From NCBI GenBank assembly GCA_046541515.1, contig JBKHDD010000194.1, positions 1 to 8,770 of the forward strand: a stretch of 8,770 nucleotides of DNA. Direction: 5' to 3'. Each line of letters begins with the position of its first letter. Position 1 is the first letter of the stretch. A program made the translations under genes and the position numbers. This DNA comes from CAYFVR01 sp046541515. GTDB taxonomy: Bacteria; Desulfobacterota; Desulfobacteria; Desulfobacterales; Desulfococcaceae. This document shows positions 1 through 6,830 of the stretch, one piece after another. The notes beneath the pieces were generated by a model. It saw nothing but the letters and a program-made list of their open reading frames with translations, ran no database searches and was not told where the DNA came from.

Positions 1-319
1 CCGACGAATACTGTCAAAAGCTTCCGGACGGCTGGGCGCGCCGCCGGGACCTGTTTTCGGACTGTCTGGACCGTGCCTGGCTTGCCCGCATCCGGCCGGG
101 GGGGCCTATTGCGTAATGGTGGACATCGCGGAATTCCGCTTTGCGGACGACACCGAATTCTGCCGCTGGATGGCCCGAGAGATCGGCGTGGCCGTCGCGC
201 CCGGTTCCAGCTTTTTCCACGATCCGGTCCAACACTTGGCGCGCTTTCACTTCCTCAAGCGGGAGGAAACCCTGCGGTCGGCCGGCGATCGGTTGCTCCG
301 GTTGCGGGAAAAGGGCTGA
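1..319 (+). CDS. 3' end of a PLP-dependent class I/II aminotransferase, frameshifted as sequenced
   Basis: This is the C-terminal part of a fold-type I aminotransferase; the start lies left of the window. Two reading frames are needed. From position 3 one frame reads DEYCQKLPDGWARRRDLF and on to RIRPGG, then meets a stop at 114-116. A second frame, picked up across the G run at 98-104, reads GAYCVMVDIAEF and ends at TGA 317-319. Together they match the C-terminal lobe of YbdL / kynurenine-type (methionine) aminotransferases: a GAYxVMxDI strand, DDxEFCxWM, EIGVAVAPGSSFF and an (R)FxFxKxExTL segment whose Arg normally binds the substrate carboxylate. One extra G (eight instead of seven) would restore one continuous protein. 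Either the gene is freshly broken or the run was miscounted in sequencing. The family assignment is fairly safe; the exact amino-acid substrate cannot be read from this fragment. Confidence 0.75.
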   Translation, partial: RRILSKASGRLGAPPGPVFGLSGPCLACPHPAGGAYCVMVDIAEFRFADDTEFCRWMAREIGVAVAPGSSFFHDPVQHLARFHFLKREETLRSAGDRLLRLREKG

Positions 320-615
320 ATTTTTTCCTTCCTTCCGGCGCGGTCCCTTCTCTCCCCGCCTTTGCGCCCTCCTCTTTTCGGACGCGGAGCCTCCGGGGAG
401 ATTCCGCCGCCGGGACCAAAAAACGACGGTGTAAGGATCATGGCGCTTCGCCGACGGCACGAGGGCGGTCCTTTGGCCGGTTCCGTGCCGTTTCCTTTGG
501 CGCCGCGCCGGAAAGGAACGGCGGTCCGCCACCTGGGCGTTGTCCGTTCCGGAAATCCACTTGCCGAAGGCCCGCCGTTCGACGGTTTGGTTCACCCCTC
601 CTCCGGGATTCGTCC
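320..615. other. Non-coding leader between the aminotransferase and the glycosyltransferase genes
   Basis: About 300 bases with no convincing gene. The first 40 bases after the aminotransferase stop are pyrimidine-rich (runs of T and CCTTCC), without a clean stem followed by T, so no standard terminator is evident. The only strong structure is the inverted repeat at 487-522, listed separately. No convincing -35/-10 pair was found on the plus strand. Transcription of the downstream glycosyltransferase genes may start here or read through from the aminotransferase. Confidence 0.5.
487..522 (+). repeat. Inverted repeat (stem-loop) in the leader of the glycosyltransferase operon
   Basis: GCCGTTTCCTTT at 487-498 pairs with AAAGGAACGGC at 512-522, giving 11 base pairs with one bulged T; the loop itself contains GGC and GCC that can pair. 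No T-tract follows, so it does not look like a rho-independent terminator. It sits roughly 95-130 bases upstream of the ATG at 616, so it could be a leader RNA structure or a protein-binding palindrome. Confidence 0.4.
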
Positions 616-2100
616 ATGAACGAGCTATTGTCGCCCCTGGTTGTCGGGCTCTATTTTTTGGCCGCAGGCACGTTGATGCTCTATGGCCTGAATTGCTACG
701 TGATGGTCTTCCTTTTCCGCCGCAGCCGGCGCGATGCCGAGGCCCGGTTTCGCGACTTGGCGGCCGGAGCGCCGGATCTGTTTTCTCCCGAGGTTCAACC
801 ACCCATTGTCACCACGCAGATCGCCGTCTACAACGAAATGAACGTGGTGGAGCGGGCGATGCGGGCCGCCTGCGCCATGGCCTATCCGGCGGGCCGCCAC
901 GAAATTCAGGTATTGGACGATTCCACCGACGAAACCCGGGAACGAGTGGACGCGCTGGCCCGGGAGCTGCGGGACCAGGGGCACGACGTGAAGGTGATCC
1001 GCCGGGAGGACCGGATCGGATTCAAGGCCGGGGCCCTGGCCAATGGGACGCGCCAAGCTCGGGGAACGCTGCTGGCGGTGTTCGACGCCGATTTCGTGCC
1101 GCCGACGGATTACCTGTTGCGGACCGTCCCCTTTTTCATGGCCGATTCCCGGCTGGGGCTCGTCCAGGCCCGCTGGGGCCATTTGAACCGGCGGCGGTCC
1201 CTGCTCACCCGGGCCCAGTCCGTGGGCATCGACGGCCATTTCATGGTGGAGCAGGCGGCCCGCAACTGGAACGGGCTCTACATGAACTTCAACGGCACCG
1301 CCGGCATTTGGCGGCGGGAGGCCATCGCGGACGGCGGCGGCTGGCGCTGGGATACGCTGACCGAAGACATGGACCTCTCCTACCGGGTGCAGTTCGCCGG
1401 CTGGAAGACGGTCTTTTTGCCGGATTTGGTGGTTCCCGCCGAAATTCCCGAGGACGTGGCGGCGTTTAAAAGCCAGCAATTCCGCTGGGCCAAGGGCTCC
1501 ACCCAAACCGCGTTGAAACTGCTGCCGCAACTGTTTCGGCAGCCGGTTTCCGCCTTCCGGAAATGGCAGGCCGTTTTCCACATGACCCACTATTTCGTCC
1601 ATCCCATGATGCTCACCCTCAGCCTGCTGGCCCTTCCGGTGTTGCTGGTTTTGGACGTCGGCATGGGGACGGTGGTCTTCGGGACTTTGGCGACCATTCT
1701 GGCGATTTCCATGATGGCCCCGAGCGCCCTGTATCTGGTAAGCCAGCGGGCCGCCTACCGGGACTGGCCCTTGCGGGTGATTTGTCTTCCCGCCTTGGTC
1801 GTCATCGGCGTGGGGCTGGCCCTTTCCAACAGCCGCGCGGTGGCCGAAGCGTTGCTGGGACGGGAAAGCGAGTTCGTTCGCACCCCCAAACGGGGCGACC
1901 GGGAGGTAAAGCGATACCGGGTGGGCGTCCCGACCCTGTCCATTCTGGAAATCGGGCTTGGCCTCTATTGCGCCTTTTCCCTCCACATTTACCTTTCCGT
2001 CGGGAAGTATCTGATTGGCCCGTTTCTGGCCGCCTACGCCGCCGGGTTTCTCTTCGTGGGGCTGTTGACCCTGGTCCAAGGCTTGGCCCCCGGTCGATGA
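616..2100 (+). CDS. Processive family-2 glycosyltransferase, cellulose/mannan-synthase-like, membrane protein
   Basis: 494 residues. This is an inner-membrane GT2 enzyme expected to polymerise a beta-linked glycan from a nucleotide sugar. One N-terminal membrane helix (about residues 8-34) is followed by the cytoplasmic catalytic domain. Its conserved residues are visible in order: LDDSTD (DD 101-102), FDADF (DxD 157-159), TED 249-251 as catalytic base region, and QQFRW 287-291, the QxxRW signature of processive enzymes. About four further helices follow (roughly 325-347, 352-377, 387-405, 440-488). The stretch SEFVRTPKRG (418-427) is typical of bacterial CslA/CESA-like synthases. I chose ATG 616 because it begins at the membrane helix; the frame is open further upstream to 73, but that part overlaps the aminotransferase and resembles no known domain. 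The ribosome binding site is weak. Only 29 bases separate it from the next gene, suggesting one operon. No PilZ domain or bcsB-like partner is seen. Product (glucan, mannan or glucomannan) is not decidable from sequence. Confidence 0.88.
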   Translation: MNELLSPLVVGLYFLAAGTLMLYGLNCYVMVFLFRRSRRDAEARFRDLAAGAPDLFSPEVQPPIVTTQIAVYNEMNVVERAMRAACAMAYPAGRHEIQVLDDSTDETRERVDALARELRDQGHDVKVIRREDRIGFKAGALANGTRQARGTLLAVFDADFVPPTDYLLRTVPFFMADSRLGLVQARWGHLNRRRSLLTRAQSVGIDGHFMVEQAARNWNGLYMNFNGTAGIWRREAIADGGGWRWDTLTEDMDLSYRVQFAGWKTVFLPDLVVPAEIPEDVAAFKSQQFRWAKGSTQTALKLLPQLFRQPVSAFRKWQAVFHMTHYFVHPMMLTLSLLALPVLLVLDVGMGTVVFGTLATILAISMMAPSALYLVSQRAAYRDWPLRVICLPALVVIGVGLALSNSRAVAEALLGRESEFVRTPKRGDREVKRYRVGVPTLSILEIGLGLYCAFSLHIYLSVGKYLIGPFLAAYAAGFLFVGLLTLVQGLAPGR

Positions 2101-2129
2101 TTTTCCGCCGCTGATCGCCCCCGCCATCC

Positions 2130-4274
2130 ATGCCGCCCCACCTTCCCGATCCCGACGCCGCCGATTCCGCGCCCCCGGCGAAAACTCCAATCCCTTTTTT
2201 CCTGGCGACCGGCTTTTTCCTGCTGCTCTGCCTCTGGGGCGGAGATTTCGGGCATATTGGCGGCGTGTCTCTGGGATTCGCGGGCCACTCCCTTCCGGCC
2301 GGAAAATTCATTCTGCTCTTCGTCCTCACTTGGCTGGCCCACCTCGTCCTGCTTCCGCTGTTTCCCCGAAACCTTTCTCCTCGCCAGAGCGGCCGGCTGC
2401 TTCTGGTTCTGGCCTTGGCCGCCCGGCTGGCGCTGCTCCCCCATCCGCCCTCGGACGACGTGAACCGGTACCTTTGGGAAGGGCGGCTGATCGTGGAGGG
2501 GATCAATCCCTACCATCATCCGCCCGCCGATCCCGATTTGTCGGCGTTGGCCGCCGCGGATCCCTTTCACGCCGGGATTAACCATCCGGAGACGCCCGCC
2601 GCCTACCCGCCGGTTTCCCTGTTGCTCTTTGCGGCCGCGGGTTGGATTTCCTACCAGTTTTCCGTTGTCAAGTGGTTGATCATCGGGTTTGATTTGCTTT
2701 GCGTCGTCCTGATTCTCGCCCTGTTGCGCCGCCGGGCCTTGCCGGACGCATGGGCGGTGCTGTACGCCTTCAATCCGCTGGTGCTCTACGCCTTTGCCGG
2801 GCAGGCCCACCTGGACGCCATCCAGAACGCCTTTTTGCTGGCGGCGTTGGTCCTGTACGACCGCCGCCGCTTCGGCTGGATGTTCGTTTTTTTGGGGCTG
2901 GCGGTCCAGTCCAAATTCGTGGCGGTGCTGGCGCTGCCGTTTTTGGTTCGGTGGGACAATCTCCGCGTCCTTCCCTTGTTTGGGCTGGCGGTGGCGCTTC
3001 CGCTTCTGCCCTTTCTGGATGGCGGCCTGGCTGCCGTTTACGTGGGCTTGGTCCGGTTTGGCGGCGATTTCGCCTTTAACGGACCGGTCCACGCCCCGTT
3101 GCGGTTTTGGGTGTTCGACGGCGACATGCAAGCCGCCCGGGAGGTGTGCCAGCTTCTTCTGGCGGCGGCGTTAATGCTGGGTTTTGCGCTCTATCATCCG
3201 GAATGGTCCGCCCGGCATCGGGACGATCCCTTAACGGGCGTGTTTTTCGCCATGGGCGCATTGGTCCTGTTCAGCCCAACGGTCCATTTCTGGTATTTGA
3301 GCTGGGTGCTGATTCTGTTGCCGCTTCGGCCCGTGTCGGCCTGGAGTTTGGCCAGCCTTACCGCCGCCGCCTATTTCGTGGCGGTGGGGATCAGCCATGC
3401 CACCGGGCGCTGGCGCCTCTCCGCCGCCGCCCAGTTTGTGGAGTGGCTGCCGCCGGGCCTGTTGCTGGTCCGGGCGTTTTTTCTGGAACTGTTCCGGCTG
3501 CGTTCGCCCAAGGATACGGCCCCGCCTCGCTGGATTTCCGTGGTCATTCCGGCCGTCAATGAAGCCCGGCGGATCGGCGATTGCGTTTCGGCCGTCCGGG
3601 GCTCTCCCGGGGTGGGGGAGATCATCGTGGTGGACGGCGGATCGAGCGATGGCACGGCGGAGGCCGCCCGGACGGCCGGGGCGCGGGTTTTGATTCACGC
3701 CCAGCCGCCGCATTCCGGCGGGGGACGCGGCGGCCAGCTTCGGGCCGGCGTTTTGGCCGCGACGGGCGACGTGGTGGCCATCGTTCATGCCGACACCCGG
3801 ACCACGGCCCACACGTTCACGCGAATTTCGGAGGCGTTGCGCCGGAATCCCTCGCTTGTGGGCGGCGCCTACGGCGGTCTGTTCGGGGGGACGGGATGGC
3901 GGCTTCGGGCGCTGGAGTTCGCCAACGACCTCCGGGCCGCCTGGGGTGTGAGTTTCGGCGACCAGGTGCAGTTTTTCCGGCGTCGGCCCATGGTTCAAGC
4001 GGACCTGTTTCCCGATCTGCCCTTGATGGAGGACGTGGAGCTGAGTTTGCGAATGCAGCGGCTGGGGCGGGTGACGTTTCTCTTCGGGGACGCCCGGATT
4101 TCCGCCCGGCGATGGACGGCCGGCCTGTCCCGGCGCGGCGGGCTGGTGGTTCGGCTGGTGGCGACCTACTTTTTTCGCCGTCTGTGGGGAACGCCGGATA
4201 CGGTCGGCATGTTCCGGAGGTATTACGAAACGGCGGACCAAAAAATAACGGCCAACCGGGACCGCCCCGATTAG
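2130..4274 (+). CDS. Fusion protein: GT-C-like multi-pass glycosyltransferase plus C-terminal TIGR04283-type GT2 domain
   Basis: 714 residues in two parts. Residues 1-456 are a polytopic membrane protein with about ten or more hydrophobic helices. The segment SDDVNRYLWEGR (108-119) followed by GINPYHH and NHPETPAAYPP (151-161) resembles the first periplasmic loop of polyprenol-phosphate-sugar-dependent transferases (GT-C / GT87 / MptB-like), where an acidic pair is catalytic. After a short linker (RLRSPKDTAPPR, 456-467) comes a soluble GT2 domain: ISVVIPAVNEARRI (469-482), VVDGGSSDGT (500-509), GRGGQLRAG (532-540), VHADT (552-556) as the DxD-like metal site, SFGDQ (608-612) and PLMEDVELSLR (631-641). 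This pattern is that of TIGR04283 (rSAM/selenodomain-associated transferase 2, also called arsenosugar-biosynthesis glycosyltransferase), normally a stand-alone protein of about 230 residues. No stop or start interrupts the junction. The gene lies 29 bases behind the processive synthase. Inference: it makes and/or transfers a lipid-linked sugar at the inner membrane. Substrate unknown; no arsenosugar gene is in view. Confidence 0.82.
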   Translation: MPPHLPDPDAADSAPPAKTPIPFFLATGFFLLLCLWGGDFGHIGGVSLGFAGHSLPAGKFILLFVLTWLAHLVLLPLFPRNLSPRQSGRLLLVLALAARLALLPHPPSDDVNRYLWEGRLIVEGINPYHHPPADPDLSALAAADPFHAGINHPETPAAYPPVSLLLFAAAGWISYQFSVVKWLIIGFDLLCVVLILALLRRRALPDAWAVLYAFNPLVLYAFAGQAHLDAIQNAFLLAALVLYDRRRFGWMFVFLGLAVQSKFVAVLALPFLVRWDNLRVLPLFGLAVALPLLPFLDGGLAAVYVGLVRFGGDFAFNGPVHAPLRFWVFDGDMQAAREVCQLLLAAALMLGFALYHPEWSARHRDDPLTGVFFAMGALVLFSPTVHFWYLSWVLILLPLRPVSAWSLASLTAAAYFVAVGISHATGRWRLSAAAQFVEWLPPGLLLVRAFFLELFRLRSPKDTAPPRWISVVIPAVNEARRIGDCVSAVRGSPGVGEIIVVDGGSSDGTAEAARTAGARVLIHAQPPHSGGGRGGQLRAGVLAATGDVVAIVHADTRTTAHTFTRISEALRRNPSLVGGAYGGLFGGTGWRLRALEFANDLRAAWGVSFGDQVQFFRRRPMVQADLFPDLPLMEDVELSLRMQRLGRVTFLFGDARISARRWTAGLSRRGGLVVRLVATYFFRRLWGTPDTVGMFRRYYETADQKITANRDRPD

Positions 4275-4702
4275 CCGTTAAGGAGGAGAACAGATGAAAA
4301 ATTATTAGGCTGACCATTTCAAATGCAAGCGGCGGGCCATTTTTGAAGGGAGGGGGGCGGGCTTTTTGGATATCGAAAATATTTTTAATAAATTCAATTA
4401 TTTAAAATCGAAAGAAGATCGGCGTCGTGGCGCGGCGAAAAAAACGGACAGGGCTGGAAAGGCCGAGAGCGTTCAAAATTCTTAATCCTTCGGGAGCCTT
4501 TCCGAAAAAATTGGAAAGAATTTGCATGGGTTTCGAGTGCTTATAATTTGATTCTTCTCGTTCAAGATTTTAAACCTCCAGGTTCGCCCTTTGGATTGGT
4601 CGATATAACTACATGAAAAAATATCTAAAATCAGTGTCCGCGAGATTGAACCGTCGGGGGCATCGATGTTTTGGATCGGAAATGGGGACCTTTCGGCGGT
4701 GT
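4275..4702. other. Convergent intergenic region between the glycosyltransferase operon and ubiB
   Basis: 428 bases with no recognisable gene. It starts with a perfect Shine-Dalgarno and a tiny interrupted frame (4280-4485, listed separately). A strongly AT-rich island at about 4371-4410 contrasts with the GC-rich surroundings. GGAAAGGC at 4456-4463 can pair with GCCTTTCC at 4496-4503 (8 bp, long loop). On the minus strand this stem is followed, 12 bases later, by seven Ts (4444-4438), so it could loosely act as the ubiB terminator. A perfect TATAAT lies at 4542-4547 on the plus strand but has no good -35 at 16-18 bases. No clean terminator for the glycosyltransferase operon is visible. Confidence 0.5.
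4280..4485 (+). other. Strong ribosome binding site with a short frame interrupted by an amber codon at position 5
   Basis: AAGGAGG at 4280-4286 sits seven bases ahead of ATG 4294, the best ribosome binding site in the window. The frame reads M-K-N-Y and stops at TAG 4306-4308. In the same frame it then stays open for 58 codons (4309-4482), ending at TAA 4483-4485. The continuation reads ADHFKCKRRAIFEGRG and later LDIENIFNKFNYLKSKED; it is rich in Lys and Arg, with AT-rich codons in the middle. I recognise no family. Options: a small third operon gene killed by a nonsense mutation, amber readthrough, a translated leader, or chance. It begins 19 bases after the stop of the fusion gene. Confidence 0.3.
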
Positions 4703-6400
4703 TCAGAGCTTTCCGGAGCGGAAGATCGAAATGATCAGCCAGACGCCGAGCAGCGTGGCGATGGAATAGCCGGCGATTCCCAGGAGCGCGGAGAGCGGGA
4801 TTTCTTCATCTCCAAAACGAAGGGTGAGAATTTGCACGGGGGAGCTGAGGATGAGGGAACCGGCAATGGTGGAGGCCGCGATCAGTCCGCCCACCACGGC
4901 CCGGTTGAGACCCCGTTCCAGCCGGCGGACCAGGGGATCAAAGCCGTCGTGGCGCAGCGTCACCCGATGTTCGCCTTGGGCGGTCCGTTGCAGAACCTGA
5001 TGGAGCAGCCTCGGCGCGGATCGAAGGTAGCCTCCAAATATCCGCGCTTCTCGGCCCGCGCCCCGAAACAGCTTTCGCGCGTCGTAGCCCCGCTGGAGCA
5101 ATCGCCTGGCATAGGGGCGGGTCACCTCCAGCAGGCTGGCGTCGCTGCCCAGGATTTTTCCCAGGGCCTCGGTCTGGACGAAGGTTTTCAGCAGCAACAG
5201 CAGGTTCCGGGGCATTCGGATTTCGTATTTCAGCACCAGCCCCATGACCTGGTTGTAGACGTCCCGGACCGAAATGGTTTGGAGCGACCGGCCGTAAAAG
5301 GGTTCGCTGATGTCCTTGAGGTCCACCCGGAAGGCGTCGCGATCCAGCCCTTCGTGAAGGAGACCGGCGTCCTCCAGGGCGTCCATGACCAGCCCGTAGT
5401 CGTGTTCCGCGAATCCCAGAAACAGGGTCGCGATCTGGGCCATGGTTTCCTCGTCCAGGTATCCGATGATGCCGAAATCCACCAGGCCGACCCGGCCGTC
5501 GTCCATCACCAGGGTGTTGGCGGGATGGGGATCGGCGTGAAAAAAGCCGAATTCCATGAGCTGGCGGGAAAAGGAGCGCAGGCCGATCATGGCCACTTCC
5601 TTGGGATCGAGGCCCATGGAACGGATGGCCGCCACCTGGTCCATCTTGACGCCGGGGATGAATTCCATCACCATGACCGACCGGCGGACGTGGTCCCAGT
5701 AGACCCGGCCGATGTAAATCTCCCGGCTGTCCCGGAAATTGGCGGCGAATTTCTCGAGGTTTCCCGCCTCGATGAACATGTCCAGCTCGCGGAAAATGGT
5801 CCGCTCGAACTCCTTTACCAGATTCACCGCGCCCACCAATCGCGCGATTTCCAGGGCCTTTTCGGCCCGTTCGGCCAGCAGGTGCATCACCCTCACGTCG
5901 TCCCGGATTTTGACGGCGATGCCGGGCCGGATCACCTTGACGGCCACGTCCTCGCCGGTATGGAGGCGGGCCCGATGCACCTGGGCCACCGATGCGGCGG
6001 CCAGCGGTTCCGGAGAGAATTCCGCGAAATGGTCGGAAAGGGGGCCGCCCAGCTCCGTTTCGACTACGCGGCGAACCGCTTCCATGGGGACGGAGGGGGC
6101 CTGGTCCTGGAGCTTTTTCAGCTCTTCGATGTAAGCCGGCGGGAAAATGTCCGCCCGGACGCTGAGAATCTGCCCCAGTTTGATGAAACTGGGACCCAGC
6201 TCTTCCAGGGCCTGGCGGACCCGCACGGGCGAGGGAAAGAGCGAGGAAATCCGGTCCGCCGGGGGGACGGCGGCGGGTTCGGCCGATTCCGCGGCGGACG
6301 ACCCCGACAGCCGATCCAGCAGGCCGCCAAAGCCGTGGCGCAACAGCACCCGGGAAATGGCGCCGAACCGCCGGAGATTGCGAAGCCCGTTTACCGCCAT
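4703..6400 (-). CDS. ubiB: UbiB/ABC1 (ADCK) family atypical kinase-like membrane protein
   Basis: 565 residues, close to the usual length for bacterial UbiB. The family are atypical kinase-fold ATPases on the membrane that support quinone biosynthesis or lipid handling. Signatures in order: the N-terminal segment RRFGAISRVLLRHGFGGLL; KLGQ at 74-77 (the KxGQ motif unique to the family); the Ala-rich nucleotide loop AAASVAQV (134-141) replacing the kinase glycine loop; the VAVKV lysine K155; RELDMFIEAGN (204-214) with the ExD residues; HADPHPAN (288-295) as catalytic loop with D290 and N295; and DFG (308-310). Two C-terminal membrane helices (about 503-522 and 537-560) match the standard anchor. 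The start at 6400 fits the family N-terminus. It follows the zinc-ribbon gene by 19 bases, so the two are probably co-transcribed. No ubi or men gene is nearby, so the quinone served cannot be named. The symbol denotes the family; orthology to E. coli UbiB is not proven. Confidence 0.92.
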   Translation of the reverse strand: MAVNGLRNLRRFGAISRVLLRHGFGGLLDRLSGSSAAESAEPAAVPPADRISSLFPSPVRVRQALEELGPSFIKLGQILSVRADIFPPAYIEELKKLQDQAPSVPMEAVRRVVETELGGPLSDHFAEFSPEPLAAASVAQVHRARLHTGEDVAVKVIRPGIAVKIRDDVRVMHLLAERAEKALEIARLVGAVNLVKEFERTIFRELDMFIEAGNLEKFAANFRDSREIYIGRVYWDHVRRSVMVMEFIPGVKMDQVAAIRSMGLDPKEVAMIGLRSFSRQLMEFGFFHADPHPANTLVMDDGRVGLVDFGIIGYLDEETMAQIATLFLGFAEHDYGLVMDALEDAGLLHEGLDRDAFRVDLKDISEPFYGRSLQTISVRDVYNQVMGLVLKYEIRMPRNLLLLLKTFVQTEALGKILGSDASLLEVTRPYARRLLQRGYDARKLFRGAGREARIFGGYLRSAPRLLHQVLQRTAQGEHRVTLRHDGFDPLVRRLERGLNRAVVGGLIAASTIAGSLILSSPVQILTLRFGDEEIPLSALLGIAGYSIATLLGVWLIISIFRSGKL

Positions 6401-6419
6401 GGGACGGTCCCGGCGGGCA

Positions 6420-6692
6420 TTATTTCGGTTCCGTTTCTTCCCGGTCTGCCGAATCGGGGGACGCGGGCGGGTTCACCGGTTTCCATTTTTTCCGGATTTC
6501 GGAGAGCTTCCGGTCATCGGCGACGTAGCGCTCCACCAGGCCGCAGTCGACGCAGACGTAATTGTCCAGGGCGGCCACGGAGGTCATGCCGATGGGGATG
6601 GCGTTGGAGTTGAAGGGTCCGGCCTTGAGGAAGAGTTCCTCCCCGGAATAGATTGCCGCCGACCCGCAGCGGGGACATTTCCCGTCTTTCAT
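6420..6692 (-). CDS. Small zinc-ribbon protein
   Basis: 90 residues. Two CxxC knuckles, CPRC (C6, C9) and CVDC (C47, C50), are separated by 37 residues, as in a zinc ribbon that binds one Zn. The second knuckle is followed by GLVERYVADDRKLSEIRKKW, a helical tail seen in small conserved bacterial zinc-ribbon proteins. The last 20 residues (PPASPDSADREETEPK) are polar and probably disordered. The start at 6692 is supported by GGGAGG at 6703-6698, five bases ahead. It ends 19 bases before ubiB on the same strand, so an operon is likely. Its function is unknown. Family members may bind nucleic acid or protein, but nothing here decides it. Confidence 0.85.
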   Translation of the reverse strand: MKDGKCPRCGSAAIYSGEELFLKAGPFNSNAIPIGMTSVAALDNYVCVDCGLVERYVADDRKLSEIRKKWKPVNPPASPDSADREETEPK

Positions 6693-6697
6693 GGTCG

Positions 6698-6703
6698 CCT
6701 CCC
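6698..6703 (-). promoter_or_regulatory. Ribosome binding site of the zinc-ribbon gene
   Basis: GGGAGG on the minus strand, five bases ahead of ATG 6692. It fixes the start of the zinc-ribbon gene and, through it, the head of the likely two-gene unit with ubiB. Confidence 0.7.
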
Positions 6704-6757
6704 GAATGAATAATTTGAGGATGGCGCAAATCGCGTTTTTGACAAAACCGGAATCTT

Positions 6758-6786
6758 TTGCAGGGGCAGGCCCCCGTGCCTGCCCT
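6758..6786. repeat. Palindromic repeat copy 1 (TTGCAGGGGC-type, REP-like)
   Basis: The element starts TTGCAGGGGC. GGGCAGGC at 6764-6771 pairs perfectly with GCCTGCCC at 6778-6785 around a six-base loop. It shares its first ten bases and its layout with the element at 6831-6857, while the stem sequence differs and is compensated on both arms. This is the pattern of dispersed intergenic REP-like palindromes known in several GC-rich bacteria. No transposase gene is close by. Confidence 0.6.
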
Positions 6787-6830
6787 CGCGTTTGGCGTCA
6801 TTTCACCAGTGTTATGCCTTTCGGCAAGGG

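Noticed and set aside
305..328. GGAAAA/TTTTCC stem across the aminotransferase stop as a terminator
   Set aside because: Six mostly A-T pairs, no T-tract after the stem; too weak to call.
73..615. Upstream extension of the processive glycosyltransferase frame (GTG at 73)
   Set aside because: The extension overlaps the aminotransferase in another frame, is rich in Arg/Gly/Pro/Ser without any domain, and the family N-terminus (membrane helix) begins at ATG 616.
440..619. 59-codon frame whose TGA overlaps the synthase ATG (ATGA)
   Set aside because: The overlap is tempting for translational coupling, but AAGGA is only two bases from its ATG, its codon third positions look like background, and the peptide has no recognisable features. 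Probably chance.
625..2190. 521-codon minus-strand frame opposite the processive synthase
   Set aside because: It mirrors a well-supported gene; long antisense frames are common in GC-rich coding DNA, and the translation is low-complexity Gly/Gln/His/Arg sequence without a domain.
4346..4362. G-rich run (GGGAGGGGGGCGGG) as a possible G-quadruplex
   Set aside because: Only three separated G tracts; four tracts would need a zero-length loop inside the G6 run, so it is a weak candidate.
4613..6613. 666-codon plus-strand frame opposite ubiB, starting MKKYLKS
   Set aside because: No ribosome binding site precedes it, almost all of it is antisense to a clear UbiB-family gene, and the translation (His/Gln/Gly/Asp-rich) resembles no family. 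A transcript could exist, but a protein is unlikely.
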